Below, in pieces: positions 36,465-47,386 of a DNA stretch of 64,000 nt. Below the pieces are notes generated by a model. It was not told the origin of the DNA. It ran no database searches and was given only the letters and a program-made list of their open reading frames with translations. Origin of the DNA: Endocalyx cinctus (lineage: Eukaryota; Ascomycota; Sordariomycetes; Amphisphaeriales; Apiosporaceae); NCBI GenBank assembly GCA_001600455.1, contig BCKC01000001.1:2754441-2818440 (forward strand), given 5' to 3'. Made by a program: the position numbers and the translations under genes. The first letter of the stretch is position 1; each line of letters starts with the position of its first letter.

Positions 36465-38532
36465 TGGGATAGAAAAGGAGAGAGAAGCTAGAAAAAAAAA
36501 AAAGCCGTTGTACAGCTCTCCACCGGGAATGAGGTAAAAAAAATCAAAAATCAAAAATTACATATTCCAGATCCTATAGAAGCTTGAGAGATAAAACAAA
36601 GAAAAAACTATGTAATGTGGAGCCATGTCATGCGAGGAGTACGGTCATTTGACCTGATATTGATGTAGGTCAGGGAGGTGATGGTGACCCGACCGTCTTG
36701 ACTATCTGAAGCTAACCTACTTATAATCCGGGGGGGGGGGGGGGGGGGGGGGGGGGACGTCGGTTTGCATCGGCAAGACCTCGTATTACCAACAAAAAGT
36801 ATACTCATTCCTTGGTACCTCTCGGATCAATTATTTAAGATTGATGCATGCATAGTCAGAAATGGAAAGTAGTGTACATACCTTTTTTGACTTGTGACTT
36901 GAGTATACGCATATGGACCCATTGCAACAATTTAATACGTATTCAACGTTATTTGGCCGGTATTAGAACGGGCTGTAATTAGATTATTTCCTAACGACAG
37001 ACAGTTTCTACCGCAGACTGGCAGACTGCTAGGTACTCCCTAAGTACTTAAGTAGGGACTAAGCAGCTAGGTAAGGGATCTAGATAACATACGCAATGAA
37101 TGTATGTATAGATGCTACCGTACATATGTACTGTCTGGGGAATCGCAGTAGAATATTAGAATATTAGAATATCTCCATACTCAATACCTACCTAGGGCAG
37201 GTATACAGTAATATATATGTACACCTGATATTAGATAAGCGCACACAATCAAAATCAACTTCTCCAATCAAGTGTAACGCTCTGGAAGATTACCTAGGTA
37301 GGTACTACGTAATGAGGCTTATTGGTGGGCTTTCCATCGATCGTACATACATATGGACGTGAATATGCACGATTCATTCATACAACTTGGAATTCGTCAA
37401 TAACAAAAACATAAACCCCACGCCTGTTATTACTGTGCCTAAGTCTCTCAGGTGGTTCTATCGAAAAAAAAAAAAGACCAGTTGAACTCACGGCACAGTT
37501 CATGAGAGTTTTCTTTTTGAGCCAATCGGCGCACCGCACCGTAAACCGCTCATTTCATACGGTAAATCTATTACTTACAGGCCTTTCCGTGAGCCAGCAC
37601 GCTCACCTCCTGTACAACGTGTTAACCTTGTAGGGTAACCATAGTATATCGAAAATTCTATTATTCGGATCTTTGAATGGGATGTTGTATACGGTGTGGA
37701 TCTAACGGAACAAAAAGCTGGTCAACTTTAGATCCGCCCACATCTTCCCATCTTTCCTATTCCCCCATCTTTTAGCCAACATTCCAAGGGGAGATAGACT
37801 ACAAAAAGACCCTACACTATCCATAGACAAAAAAAGTCGGCGCTGATCTCATGCATCTACTTACATCACTTTAGGTATATTTAACCCCGGAATTTTGTCC
37901 ACTAGATACGTAAGACGGTAAATATAGTGCTGTAGATAGATAGGAATACTACTTAGGTTGATGATTACCTAGCTAAGTCCCCAGTCCATCATCGTCTATT
38001 GATCTACGAGCCCCTGGATCTCCGTTCTAGGTAAGCGTTATATAACCTTAGGCCTATTCCTTCCAACTTGTCCCGCATGTAGAGAAGGGGAGGTGCAATA
38101 AAAAACATCATCGTTGTGATAAGTCATATCTTTTCTTTTTTATTTTCTTTTTTTACTTTTATTTTCTTCAATTTGCTTCTCTTCCACCGTTACTCAATGA
38201 AGAGTGATAAATTCTTCATTTTCCTACAATATCTATCCCATGTCTCAGTCTACTTAAAAAGGTCAAACCAACCCACACTCTGTCAATGTTTATATCGTGC
38301 TCATGTCTATTCCTAATAAAACCAGTCAACCCTAGTCAACATTGTTGGTAACGAAATAAACACAAATAGAAATAAGAAACAAAAAGAAAGTTCCTCAGAA
38401 CAAGAGCAAACAATTTCACTTACACACATAAAAAAAATAAAGATAAAAAAAATCACTTACAACCTTAAAACCCATATCCCACCTAATATCATATATATCC
38501 TTGCTATAATATTATTCCGACCCCTCCTCACC
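36465..38532. other. Intergenic region, 2.1 kb
   Basis: No gene seen. It contains a 27-base poly-G tract (36730-36756), the palindrome TACCTAGGTA at 37291-37300, a triple AGAATATT repeat near 37150-37170, and T-rich sequence at 38125-38170. The last 100 bases are the LYC1-like gene leader. Confidence 0.5.
36730..36756. repeat. Poly-G tract, 27 bases
   Basis: 27 consecutive G on the + strand, 270 bases after the CCT1 stop codon. Such runs can form G-quadruplexes and are prone to sequencing and replication errors. Confidence 0.95.
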
Positions 38533-40014
38533 ATGGGATCCCTAACGGCCACCGACGACCTCCCCGCCTCGACGGACCCGTCCCTGGTCCTCACGCACCC
38601 CACCCCGGCCGAGATGCGCCAGACCTGGACCCTCAACTACGACGAGTGGGGCGGCGTCCTCGACCTGCCGCAGTACCTCGAGCGCGAGCCCTTCTTCACC
38701 ACCCTGCCCCTCTCCGTCGACGGCGGCATGACCCACTGGATCCTGAGCACCGCCGAGAACGGTACCCCGAAGCCGGGCGGGAAGCCCCGCCCCGTGCTCG
38801 CTACTTGCGAATCCATCCGGAAGCGCGTCCTCGTCGCCACCCCGCCGGGTAGCGAGGACGACGGCGACGTCAAGGTCACGGACGGCCTCGCTTTCGGGAT
38901 CGGCAGCGTTTACACGTACCCGGAGTTTCGCGGCAGGAAGTACGCTAGCCGGCTCCTCAACGAGGTAGGCGTCGCGCTCGAGACGTGGTGGGCTCGTCCC
39001 GACGGCGGTAGTAGTAGCAATGGTAGCGACGTCGCGAAGAGCGATAAGCCAGGCGCAAAGGACGCCGAAAAGGTGGTGGTATGCTCGGCCCTCTGGTCCG
39101 ACATAGGCAAGAAGTTTTACGCCCGGCACGGCTGGGCCGCGTTTCCCAGCGTCCACGTCGAATTCGCCGCCGTCCTCGACGGCGCCGGCGACGAGCAAAA
39201 TCACGAAGCGGCGGCGGCGATGGGAAAAGGGATAAAGGTCACTCCGGTCACGTACGCGAACCTGGCCCCGCTCTGCGCCGAGGACGAGGCGAGGCTGCGG
39301 ACCCGGACGCTGCCGGAAACGGCCCGGCGCACCGGTCGCACCTGCGTCGCCTTCGCGCCGGATCACGATACCCTGCGCTGGCACATGTATAGGGACGACT
39401 TCGTGACGTCGAAGGTGTTTGGCCCGGGTTGTTCCGCGCCCCCCAACAAGAGATCCCCGGTCGACGACGCTTCTAACGTCAAGGGCGCGCTGGCCGAGGT
39501 TGCCTCGGACGGGAGCGGAAGTGGCAAGAAGTATCGCGTCTGGGCCGTCTGGACCAAGAGTTTCCACTCCTCGTACGTTCCTCCGGCGAAAGCGGGGGCG
39601 AAGACGAAAGAAGGGGGTAACGGTGGTGGTGCTGCTGCTCAGAACGGGGATACCGACGAGAAGTACAAGAATAAAAACACGCTCTACATCATACGTCTCG
39701 CCGTGGACCGAGGGGATGCAAAAGACGAAAACGACGACGACGACGAGCTACTCGTCGCCGCTTTTCGATCCGTCATGGTCGCCGCCGCGAGAGAAGCGGC
39801 CGCGTGGGACATCGCGAGAGTCGAGTTTTGGAACCCGGACGCCGCGACCCAGAGGCTGGTCCGGAAGAGCGGGCTCGCGTGCTCCTGGGTCGAGCGCGAG
39901 GTCGATAGCATACCTAGCCTCATGTGGTACGGGACCGGCGGGAAGGACGGAGCGCCGAAAGGAAAGGAGGACGAGATTGAGTGGGTCGCTAATGAGAAGT
40001 TTTGCTGGTGCTAA
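38533..40014 (+). CDS. LYC1-like GNAT N-acetyltransferase
   Basis: Single exon, 493 residues. The layout matches fungal LYC1-like proteins: the Yarrowia namesake acetylates lysine at the N6 position in lysine degradation. Early conserved parts are HPTPAEMRQTWTLNYDEWGG, then VLDLPQYLEREPFFTT and MTHWILST. The acetyl-CoA-binding stretch is IGSVYTYPEFRGRKYASRLL (R-x2-x-G-x-A pattern), followed by VVCSALWSDIGKKFYARHGW. The C-terminal half has AAAREAAAWDIARVEFWNP and ends with SLMWYG...WVANEKFCWC. Two low-complexity inserts (Gly/Ser near residue 158; Lys/Gly near 355) vary in this family. Very GC-rich codons. Substrate is inferred from the family name only. Confidence 0.85.
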   Translation: MGSLTATDDLPASTDPSLVLTHPTPAEMRQTWTLNYDEWGGVLDLPQYLEREPFFTTLPLSVDGGMTHWILSTAENGTPKPGGKPRPVLATCESIRKRVLVATPPGSEDDGDVKVTDGLAFGIGSVYTYPEFRGRKYASRLLNEVGVALETWWARPDGGSSSNGSDVAKSDKPGAKDAEKVVVCSALWSDIGKKFYARHGWAAFPSVHVEFAAVLDGAGDEQNHEAAAAMGKGIKVTPVTYANLAPLCAEDEARLRTRTLPETARRTGRTCVAFAPDHDTLRWHMYRDDFVTSKVFGPGCSAPPNKRSPVDDASNVKGALAEVASDGSGSGKKYRVWAVWTKSFHSSYVPPAKAGAKTKEGGNGGGAAAQNGDTDEKYKNKNTLYIIRLAVDRGDAKDENDDDDELLVAAFRSVMVAAAREAAAWDIARVEFWNPDAATQRLVRKSGLACSWVEREVDSIPSLMWYGTGGKDGAPKGKEDEIEWVANEKFCWC

Positions 40015-41399
40015 AAGATGGAGGAAGGGAAGAGAAGAGAAGAGAAGAGAAGGAGGGAAAAGTTGAAACTCCTTTTCTACTTTACATCTTATATACCACC
40101 CCCAAGGCAAGTAAGATAATGCGAGAACAAGAGATCGTTAAGACGGTCTTTCCGCATGCCAGATGGAAGTAAACCACACTTTAGGGTGGTAGGGAAGATA
40201 TATATCTGTACACCTAGCTAGGTACACGTTGAGATCGGTGTGAAGCCAGGAAAGGGGACCTACTTGCCTGATTGGGGTAGATCTACTGTATGTGTATAGC
40301 CGGCCCAACTGGCCCAAAGCAAGATTGAAGAGAAACAGCCCCTGAAATAGCAATAAAGGATAGGAAGAACAGTAATGATGAAGTTAAATATGTGTGTGTG
40401 AGCCAAGATATAGTCAGTACGCTATCTCGCTTGTTTTACCTTTTCAACTGTACTCGCTACACAGACACGTAAAATCGAAACCAAGTCCAGAAGGCTGATT
40501 ATTACTTGACTAGTATGATTACGCTTTATCACTTAAAAATGAAGACGAAAACGAAAAAAAAAAAAAAAAAATGGGTGGGAGTATCTAATTTAACAAATAA
40601 AAAAGATGCCGGTTTATCGTCCAGCAGCAATAGCGATTTCAGACCAGCCAAGATCAATCTTTTTTTTTCTCTCCAGCTGAGAAGCTTGCTCCTATCTTAA
40701 TTGATGCAGGATACGTTCGTAGCCGGACCTTTATTGAGGTTAAATACTCCCTTCCTTTATTCCACACGCTTCTTCCCTCCATCCGAGGCCAACTCCACCC
40801 AAGTCAAGCACCTATTTCATAAGCACCCATTACCCCTACCATCATATCTCTTTATTTAAATATCGGGTTGTTAAGAAGGTACGCTTTCCTTTTTCGTCTG
40901 CGGGTGTGGAATCATGGGAATATTGAGCCCAAGTAGGTATGTGCGAGCTGGAATTGGTATCGGAGAAGATTAAGTAGGGGGTGAAAAATGATAATAATAG
41001 TAACAGTAGAACACACAAAAGAGAATGAAAATCAAGGACTCCAGACTCCGTAAAAACGCTCCCGTATGAGTCCCTCGTAGATGCTCACCCGTGCCACTCC
41101 CAACCTTGTCAAAAACAATGCAATATGATTTGGTGAAGTCATATCTTGACGACGCGTAAAAGCAAATTAGCAAATACAAATCTTCTTCGAAGAGGTGTCC
41201 GTAAAACCCATACGAGATCGTATTTGTAGAGAAGATAAGCGAATGTCATTGTCACCTATCATGTCAACTTCTCGGGAAATAACATTGCCATGATCTCGTT
41301 TTCGTACTCATCGGTATTCGTTGCGGGAAAAGAAGAAATGGAGAGGGTATCGATAAAAAGGATTGGTTGACTGGACTACCGGGCGCGGTGTCTAGCCTA
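40015..41399. other. Convergent intergenic region
   Basis: Between the LYC1-like gene and the RBR ligase stop codon. An AGAGA repeat (40030-40052), an A-run near 40556-40570 and pyrimidine tracts are present. No supported gene. Confidence 0.5.
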
Positions 41400-43946
41400 C
41401 TACTCCAGCTGCTGGTTCTGCCGCCTCTGGTGTCTTAGAATCCCTGAGTTTAAATGCTGTCTAAGCATTTCCCCCATTAATTGATTCTGATGACCTACTT
41501 GCTGAGGCAATGGCCCTTGAATGTTATGAGCATTCGCGGCTTGAACACTTGGTCTACCTAGAAGTCTATTAGCAAGCTCCTGGTTTGGCATGGCGTCCAA
41601 TTGTGGCATATTTGGGTTATTATTTGGGGGGTTTCGCAGGTTCTGTGCTCGTGCAGCCGGAGCAGCTCCTCCGTTATTGTTCCGACCAAGCGGCGGATCT
41701 ATAGGCATGGAGTTATGAGCCGAAACGTTAGGCATGAGTCCGGGTAGTCGAATGGGAAATCTGTGCGGGGCTTCCTGTTCGAACGTCGGCCAGCCAAATT
41801 TGTATGCACCGCCAAGATTTTCAGGGAGATTGCTCCAATCAACCCAATGAGGCATCGGATTTTGGGGTTGAGGGTTGTTTAGTATACCTGGGTTCTGCGG
41901 TACGCCATTTTGCGGCTGAGGGTTGTTCGGTACGCCCGGTTGTACACTTGGATGTTTATCTGCAAGTGCACCTGGATGCTGCAGTGCTGCGTTTTGCAGC
42001 TGAGGGTTCACTTTGACAGTTAGTAAGGTACTTCAGAATCATAAATTATAGTTCGGGATTCTTACCTCCTCGGTGGGCCACTCTAAAAGCATCCAGCTCT
42101 TGGTACGGAACAGGAGCAGGGTTGGGAGGCAATTGTCTCATCGCTGCTTGGCGCTCTTGCAACCGTCTTCGAGCTAGATCTTCTAACCTTGCATACCTAG
42201 CAGCACCAGGAGGACGAGCTCCAACCCAACGTGGGTCTTTCTGTTTTCGCCGAACCTCGTCTTCTTCTACCTTTTCCGAAAACGTTATTTTTAACACCTC
42301 CTTGTCCTATTAAAACTCGTCAGCAGAAACTTCTAGCCATGACCAACTAACTGTTAGGCTTCTTACCACTAGTGGGTTATCCTTGACTACTTTCTCTCTC
42401 GTGGTCTCTTCTGCTTTCTTGACCTCTGCTTGATAGCGTTCTTCGGCAACATCGAAAAGGGGGCATTGACCAACCTTGCCTCCTCGAGCGCTATCGTTGA
42501 AATGAGAATAATCACGCACTGTTTGTCGGCATACATCGCATTGGATGGTCCTACATTTAGTGCACATTATCTTGTTGCAGCCATCCGTTTTTATAAACGG
42601 GTGTTGACCTAGGCACCGATCGTTAGTTTGCAGGACCATTGAGTTGGAAATTAGGGTTGAGGTCGAGGACCGGCAATATACACACAATTATTGCATTTTC
42701 GGATGAGGGCAGCACTCATCGCCTCCTCAAGGACATGACGGGCGTCTAATCCATGATCGACAGCAGCTTCGGCGCACGTCTTAGGTATATGCGTTTTTTT
42801 CCGACAGAGTCGACAACTGACCAATTGACATTCGGGGTTCTCGCATCGAAATTCCTTGTCGACTTCGACCGGGGGATACTCAGCCGCATAAGGACAAAAG
42901 GGGCAAGTTTCCAAGTCTTCAATACCGGCCGTTCGTAACATGGTTTCTTGCTCGATTCGATCCATAGCCATCTCCAGTTTCTTGTCGAGGAAAAGCTTTC
43001 GCTGCATCCGAGAAAATCCGGCGGTACAACCATCCATGGACATGCAAGTAAGTTCGTACTTTGATAGTCCTACCTGCGACTCGGCCTGAGAGCGCATACA
43101 AGCCTTACAAAACCAATGCACAGGCTCACCAGTGCATTGAATCATTCTGTTGAGGGCATACTCATCACAGCATATTCCACAATCGGCCGTCTGGCCTTCT
43201 TGTTGAGCTCGTTGAAAGTTTTGCTGTTCGTCAGCCTCAGCGGCGGCCTTGGCATCCTTGAACGCTCTGAGCTCTCGGGCAATGCGGAATTCTTCAATAG
43301 CGGCTCGTTCTTCTTCGAAGTATGGAGCTAAATCAATACTTGGAAGGGTTTCTCGGGTGAAACTTGGTATTATTCGATTAGGGCGGACTTTATCTTTCCA
43401 AGCAGGGACGTTGTGGTTCCAATTGCGAACTTCTTCATCCATGGCCGTGTACGCATCGAAAAGAGAACGTCTCAGCAGATAACGCTGAATTGTCGTCATC
43501 GGTACGCGGGGGAAATCTTGAGATATTAGGGTTACGCCTATTTTTGAATAAGGCCGCTTCTGCAAGGTTTTTAAGTACTTGGGATCTGCGATCTTATTTC
43601 TCATATCTTGTATGGATCGAGGGTCCTCGTCTTCGGTGCAGTCATCGCTATCACTTCTCTTACGCTTCAGATCCTTGGCGGGTTCCTGAGTGGGGTACTT
43701 TCCACTCTTCTCTAACTCATCTAGAATGCGAGTAACAACTGCTTCGGCATCATAATTTGAGGTTGAGGTAAGTTCACCTAGATATGTTGCACATATGTCC
43801 GGGAATAAAGCAAGAATCTGGTTGACGCATTCGCTTTGTTGATCTTCAGTTGGACCAAGATCTTCGTTATTTAATTCACCGAAATCGCTGTCTGAATCGT
43901 CTATGATGATGCTCACAGGTTCGCTATCTTTCTTCGGAGAGCCCAT
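41400..43946 (-). CDS. RBR-type E3 ubiquitin ligase, RNF216/TRIAD3-like
   Basis: Predicted RING-between-RING ligase that passes ubiquitin through a catalytic cysteine. Exons: complement of 41400-42010, 42066-42306, 42367-42608 and 42686-43946 (784 residues). RING1 begins CGICCDEYALNRMIQC; the IBR has CPFCPYAAEYPP and CENPECQLVSCRLCRKKTH; RING2 begins KCNNC-QHPFIKTDGCNKIMC across the first intron, with the catalytic Cys in DGCNKIMC by family analogy, and continues CRTIQCDVCRQTVRDY. The HIPKTCAEA tail of the IBR is typical of RNF216. The N-terminus has a SUMO-interacting-type motif (VSIIIDDSDSD) and a CUE-like helix pair (ILALFPDICATYL...AEAVVTRILDE). After a charged helical segment the last 200 residues are Asn/Gln/Pro-rich. 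I chose the ATG at 43946; the frame stays open to 44138, so a longer form is possible. Confidence 0.88.
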
Positions 43947-46249
43947 TGCAGCGGTACATTGAATCTTGTGGATTTTTGGCGGATATCTGAGGTCTTCTGA
44001 GTGGGCTACGTGTTGTCCTCCCAGCTGTCGCGATGATACTTGCCCTCGACCTACAAGCTTAAGTGCGTAATATTTTAAGGACACAGCTGGATATTTCCAG
44101 AATGCCTGGAGAGATACAGTGGTCTGGCCCATGATCAAATTAGCTATGTTTTGAATCGAGATGATTGTATAAAAGAAGATTCCACAAAAAAAAAAAAAAA
44201 AAAAAAAGAAAGAAAGAAAAGAAAAGAAAAAGGAAATGTGAATATATTGGAATATTTAAGACTAATCAATGAAAGCGAGAAGTTGGGATGTGTTGCTTGC
44301 TAAGAGATGTTCGATTAAGTAGATTTGACCTAATCTAGTGTATGACTGGGTCATGGCGTTTGTGAGGTATCTGAAGCCCTTTGACGCTAAGTAAAATTTC
44401 AAAGGGCGTAAGGTTGAGACGAATAGGACGGGTAGGAAGTTTATGAGAAGTAGATATATTTGGGGAAACATTTCAACATACTAACTAGGTTATGGATGAA
44501 GTAGTTGGGTATTATTTAAACAGAGTGCTTGAACGGCGAGATCACCTGAAAAAAAAGGAAGAGTGTAAGTAAATTAGGAAGAGAAAGGAAACATATATTG
44601 GATAGATGGAGAGGTCTGTAATTAGCAGCGCTGGAGGGTATTAGATCATGTATGTAGCAAGTGCTTTGGTAGATTGTGAATCTTGATAGATGGAAATTGA
44701 TAGGGAAATGGTGCGAATAATGACAGGAAGAAAGTCAATAGGCAAAAGCGACCGTAGTAACAAACAGATTTTTAAAGTACCCAAATATGAGACCCGAAAG
44801 TGAACGAATCCTTAAACGCCATTCATTCTTTGGCGGTATGAGATTTAAGTACGATGCAGTACTCAGATAACGACCTGAAATAGAAAAGTAAACAAATAGA
44901 TATCATTCATTTAATGACGACTTATTGATTTATTTTTCTCTTCATGAACTGATGTATCGGTTCTAAAATAAGACGTGGATTGTATAATCTGAATAGGTAT
45001 ATATATACTCAGGTTAAGTATATATACGTTGGATGTATGTATATATAAATATATAAATTATATGAAATATGTAAAATATTACCTACAGAACAAGTCGCAG
45101 TACCGTGATTGATTCAATTTTACAGTCATATTCGCATCATTCTGATACTGTATGTTTGACGAGACAAATCCATCGGTTGCAAGGTGCAAGGTTGAAGATG
45201 AGGAGGTTTTTTTTTTTTTTTTTTTTTTTGGATATTGGATATTGGAGTCTAATGTAATAGGACGAATTATGATAAGCCTTCAAAGTTAAATACCTAAGTT
45301 CTTACCTAGGTAATATATATATAATGGATATACTATGACCAAATGATCATGAAAATAGAGAATTGTTCAGAGGGGTTAAGAAAAAGGAAGATATTTTTAT
45401 TTCAGTACCAACATTGATCTATCCGTTACATACTTAATTAAACCTATGTGGTTGAAAGATGTTGGTTCAAGGAAAAATAATAAATGAGGCTCTTGCACGT
45501 GCTACTATATATGTACAGTGGACTTGAACCCCCCCGCCGATGATCCGGGGTTAGTTTCCTATCTTATCTACTTGCATAGTAAGTGCTTAGCTTAAGTACT
45601 ACCTAGGCAGCTAGGTACCTAGGTAGCTACCTATATTACAGTACTGAGTAAAGTAAGGAGTACGTGTAGGGTATTTGGCAGGCAGGCAGGGTTACATTAT
45701 GATAAGGTGTACTAAAAAAAGCTGAAAAAGGTTGATAGGAACCTGTAGTGTACTAACCTAGGTTTATATACTGTATATGGTACGTATACATACCTATAGG
45801 ATATACCTGGATTGGGAATAGCGTGCTTATCTCTTTTACTGGTAAACTTGGCTCAGTTAAATTCTCAGTCAACTGACTCTAATCAATGACCAAAGGCAGG
45901 CTTTGGCCTATGATTCTAAGGGGAAAGTAGGGTCGATAATTTGTTTTGGTCACAGCCCGACGTAGGGAATTGGATACATATAAGCATCTAGCCTTAAGAT
46001 ACTGTGTAGTATATACCACTCTGTGCTACTCTGCCTGCGCGTCGGACCGACCCCAAGACTGGTATAGGCTTGGATTCGTACGTACCCAGCTGCCCAGACC
46101 CTATACGAGCACCCGACTAGAATAGAACTTGTACTAGTACAGCCGAAAAAAAAACACCCTTATTCATATTTACCTCCTTCCAGGTTTTCCAGGCCATTCA
46201 TCAGCTTCTCTACTTTCTCTCGCAGCGGATCACGCGTCATCCCATCCCA
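43947..46249. other. AT-rich intergenic region, 2.3 kb
   Basis: Contains an A-run at about 44187-44207 followed by GAAA repeats, TATATA-rich sequence near 45000-45060, a 23-base T-run (45207-45229), and two TACCTAGGTA palindromes (45303-45312 and 45616-45625), the second inside a CTAGGTA/GCTACCTA cluster. A short minus-strand frame at 44262-44471 has no resemblance. No gene supported. Confidence 0.5.
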
Positions 46250-47249
46250 CTAAGTTCTCTCCGTCCTTCTCACTACTCTTTTCAAGATTCTCCGCCAGGT
46301 AGCATCATCCGCGCCGAGTCCCGCGATGCCTCCATATAAACTACTCATGTCAGCGGTAAATAACGAGGGCCCGAAAGCCTCGCAGGCCGGCACAAAACGC
46401 GCAAATTGCCAGTCGATAACGGCCGTGATGTTATATTTGTCGTCCACGAGAAGGTGATCCCCTTCATCGTCGACGTGCTTAAGGAAAAAGCCTGGAGTAC
46501 ATGTACCTAGGACGGGAGCGAGCCGGTCCCTGAGTAGTCTATAAAAGACAAACGCTTCTTTGATATACTCGGGATAGAGCTGAACGTTCGCAATTAAATC
46601 TAGATGAAGGTTTGCGACGAATGTGAAATATTCGAGTGAATTGGTATAGGGACCGTACTTATCAAGTATTAGAAACCGATTGGTTGAGATAGCATCTTGC
46701 ATTATTGTCCCCTTTCCGCCTAGAAGAAGGGAGCAATCTTGTGTTTTGGGATGTTGATAGATTTTTTCCAGGATATTAGCACTGATTAAAAACGCACGCT
46801 TTTTGTTCAGCTGTCGCTTTATAGGGCGTAAAAAGGTCGTCCCGGTATGGCGTCCTCAAGGATATAGCTAGTCCCAACTAGATGACCAGCGTCAGAAGAA
46901 AGCCCAAAGCCGTGAGCTCTCGGAGCTGGTATACCGATTTCCTCCAAGAATGTCAATGTTGCGTATTCGCTTTCAACTGAATAATCAACTAAAGTCGACG
47001 GGACATCACAAAAAAATCGAACCGGGGAATTCGAGCGAGCCACTTAATGCCGTCGTCGAAGATAATCCAAGAATGGTAATTTGCGCCTCCCATCGTGGCA
47101 CCACTTCCTACATGCTTTCCAGGGATGAACTTACAGGGGATGCCGTTCCGGAGGGTTGTCGCGATTTGGAGAAGCTGGGAAGTCTTTATTTGTGACAGGA
47201 GTGCCTCAACCTCCTTAGTAACAGCCATTTCCCAAGTAGCGTTATCCAT
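46250..47249 (-). pseudogene. Broken APH-fold phosphotransferase family gene
   Basis: Reads as a fungal APH-domain protein (about 330 residues of homologous text) but needs two frame changes. The first frame, MDNATWEMAVTKEVEALLSQ... to WLARIPRFDFF, is lost at a 7-base A-run (47010-47016), after which another frame continues CDVPSTLVDYSVESEYATL. A second change occurs near 46840 after PGRPFYAL, where a stop appears while a third frame carries on through ILEKIYQHPKTQDCSLLLGG to TNRFLILDKYGPYTNSLEYF. The catalytic and metal loops survive (FFLKHVDDEGDHLLVDD, AVIDWQFARFVPACEAFGPS). No intron with usual splice sites explains either break. It is a recent pseudogene or has assembly errors in homopolymers. 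It sits in tandem with a second broken relative. Confidence 0.75.
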
Positions 47250-47386
47250 CTAGCTACTGGTTAGTAATTGCGGTGATTTCGAAGCTTCTTGGTTAATAGA
47301 CTACTTACGAGGGTGGGTGATGGGCATTTATGGTGTGTAGGGAGAATATGCAAAGCGCAAAGGTGCTTCATGCAAGTCTGGCAGCT

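Noticed and set aside
38542..39567. 341-residue open frame antisense to the LYC1-like gene
   Set aside because: It mirrors a GC-rich coding sequence where stops are rare on the opposite strand; Arg/Gly/Val-rich composition and no domain resemblance.
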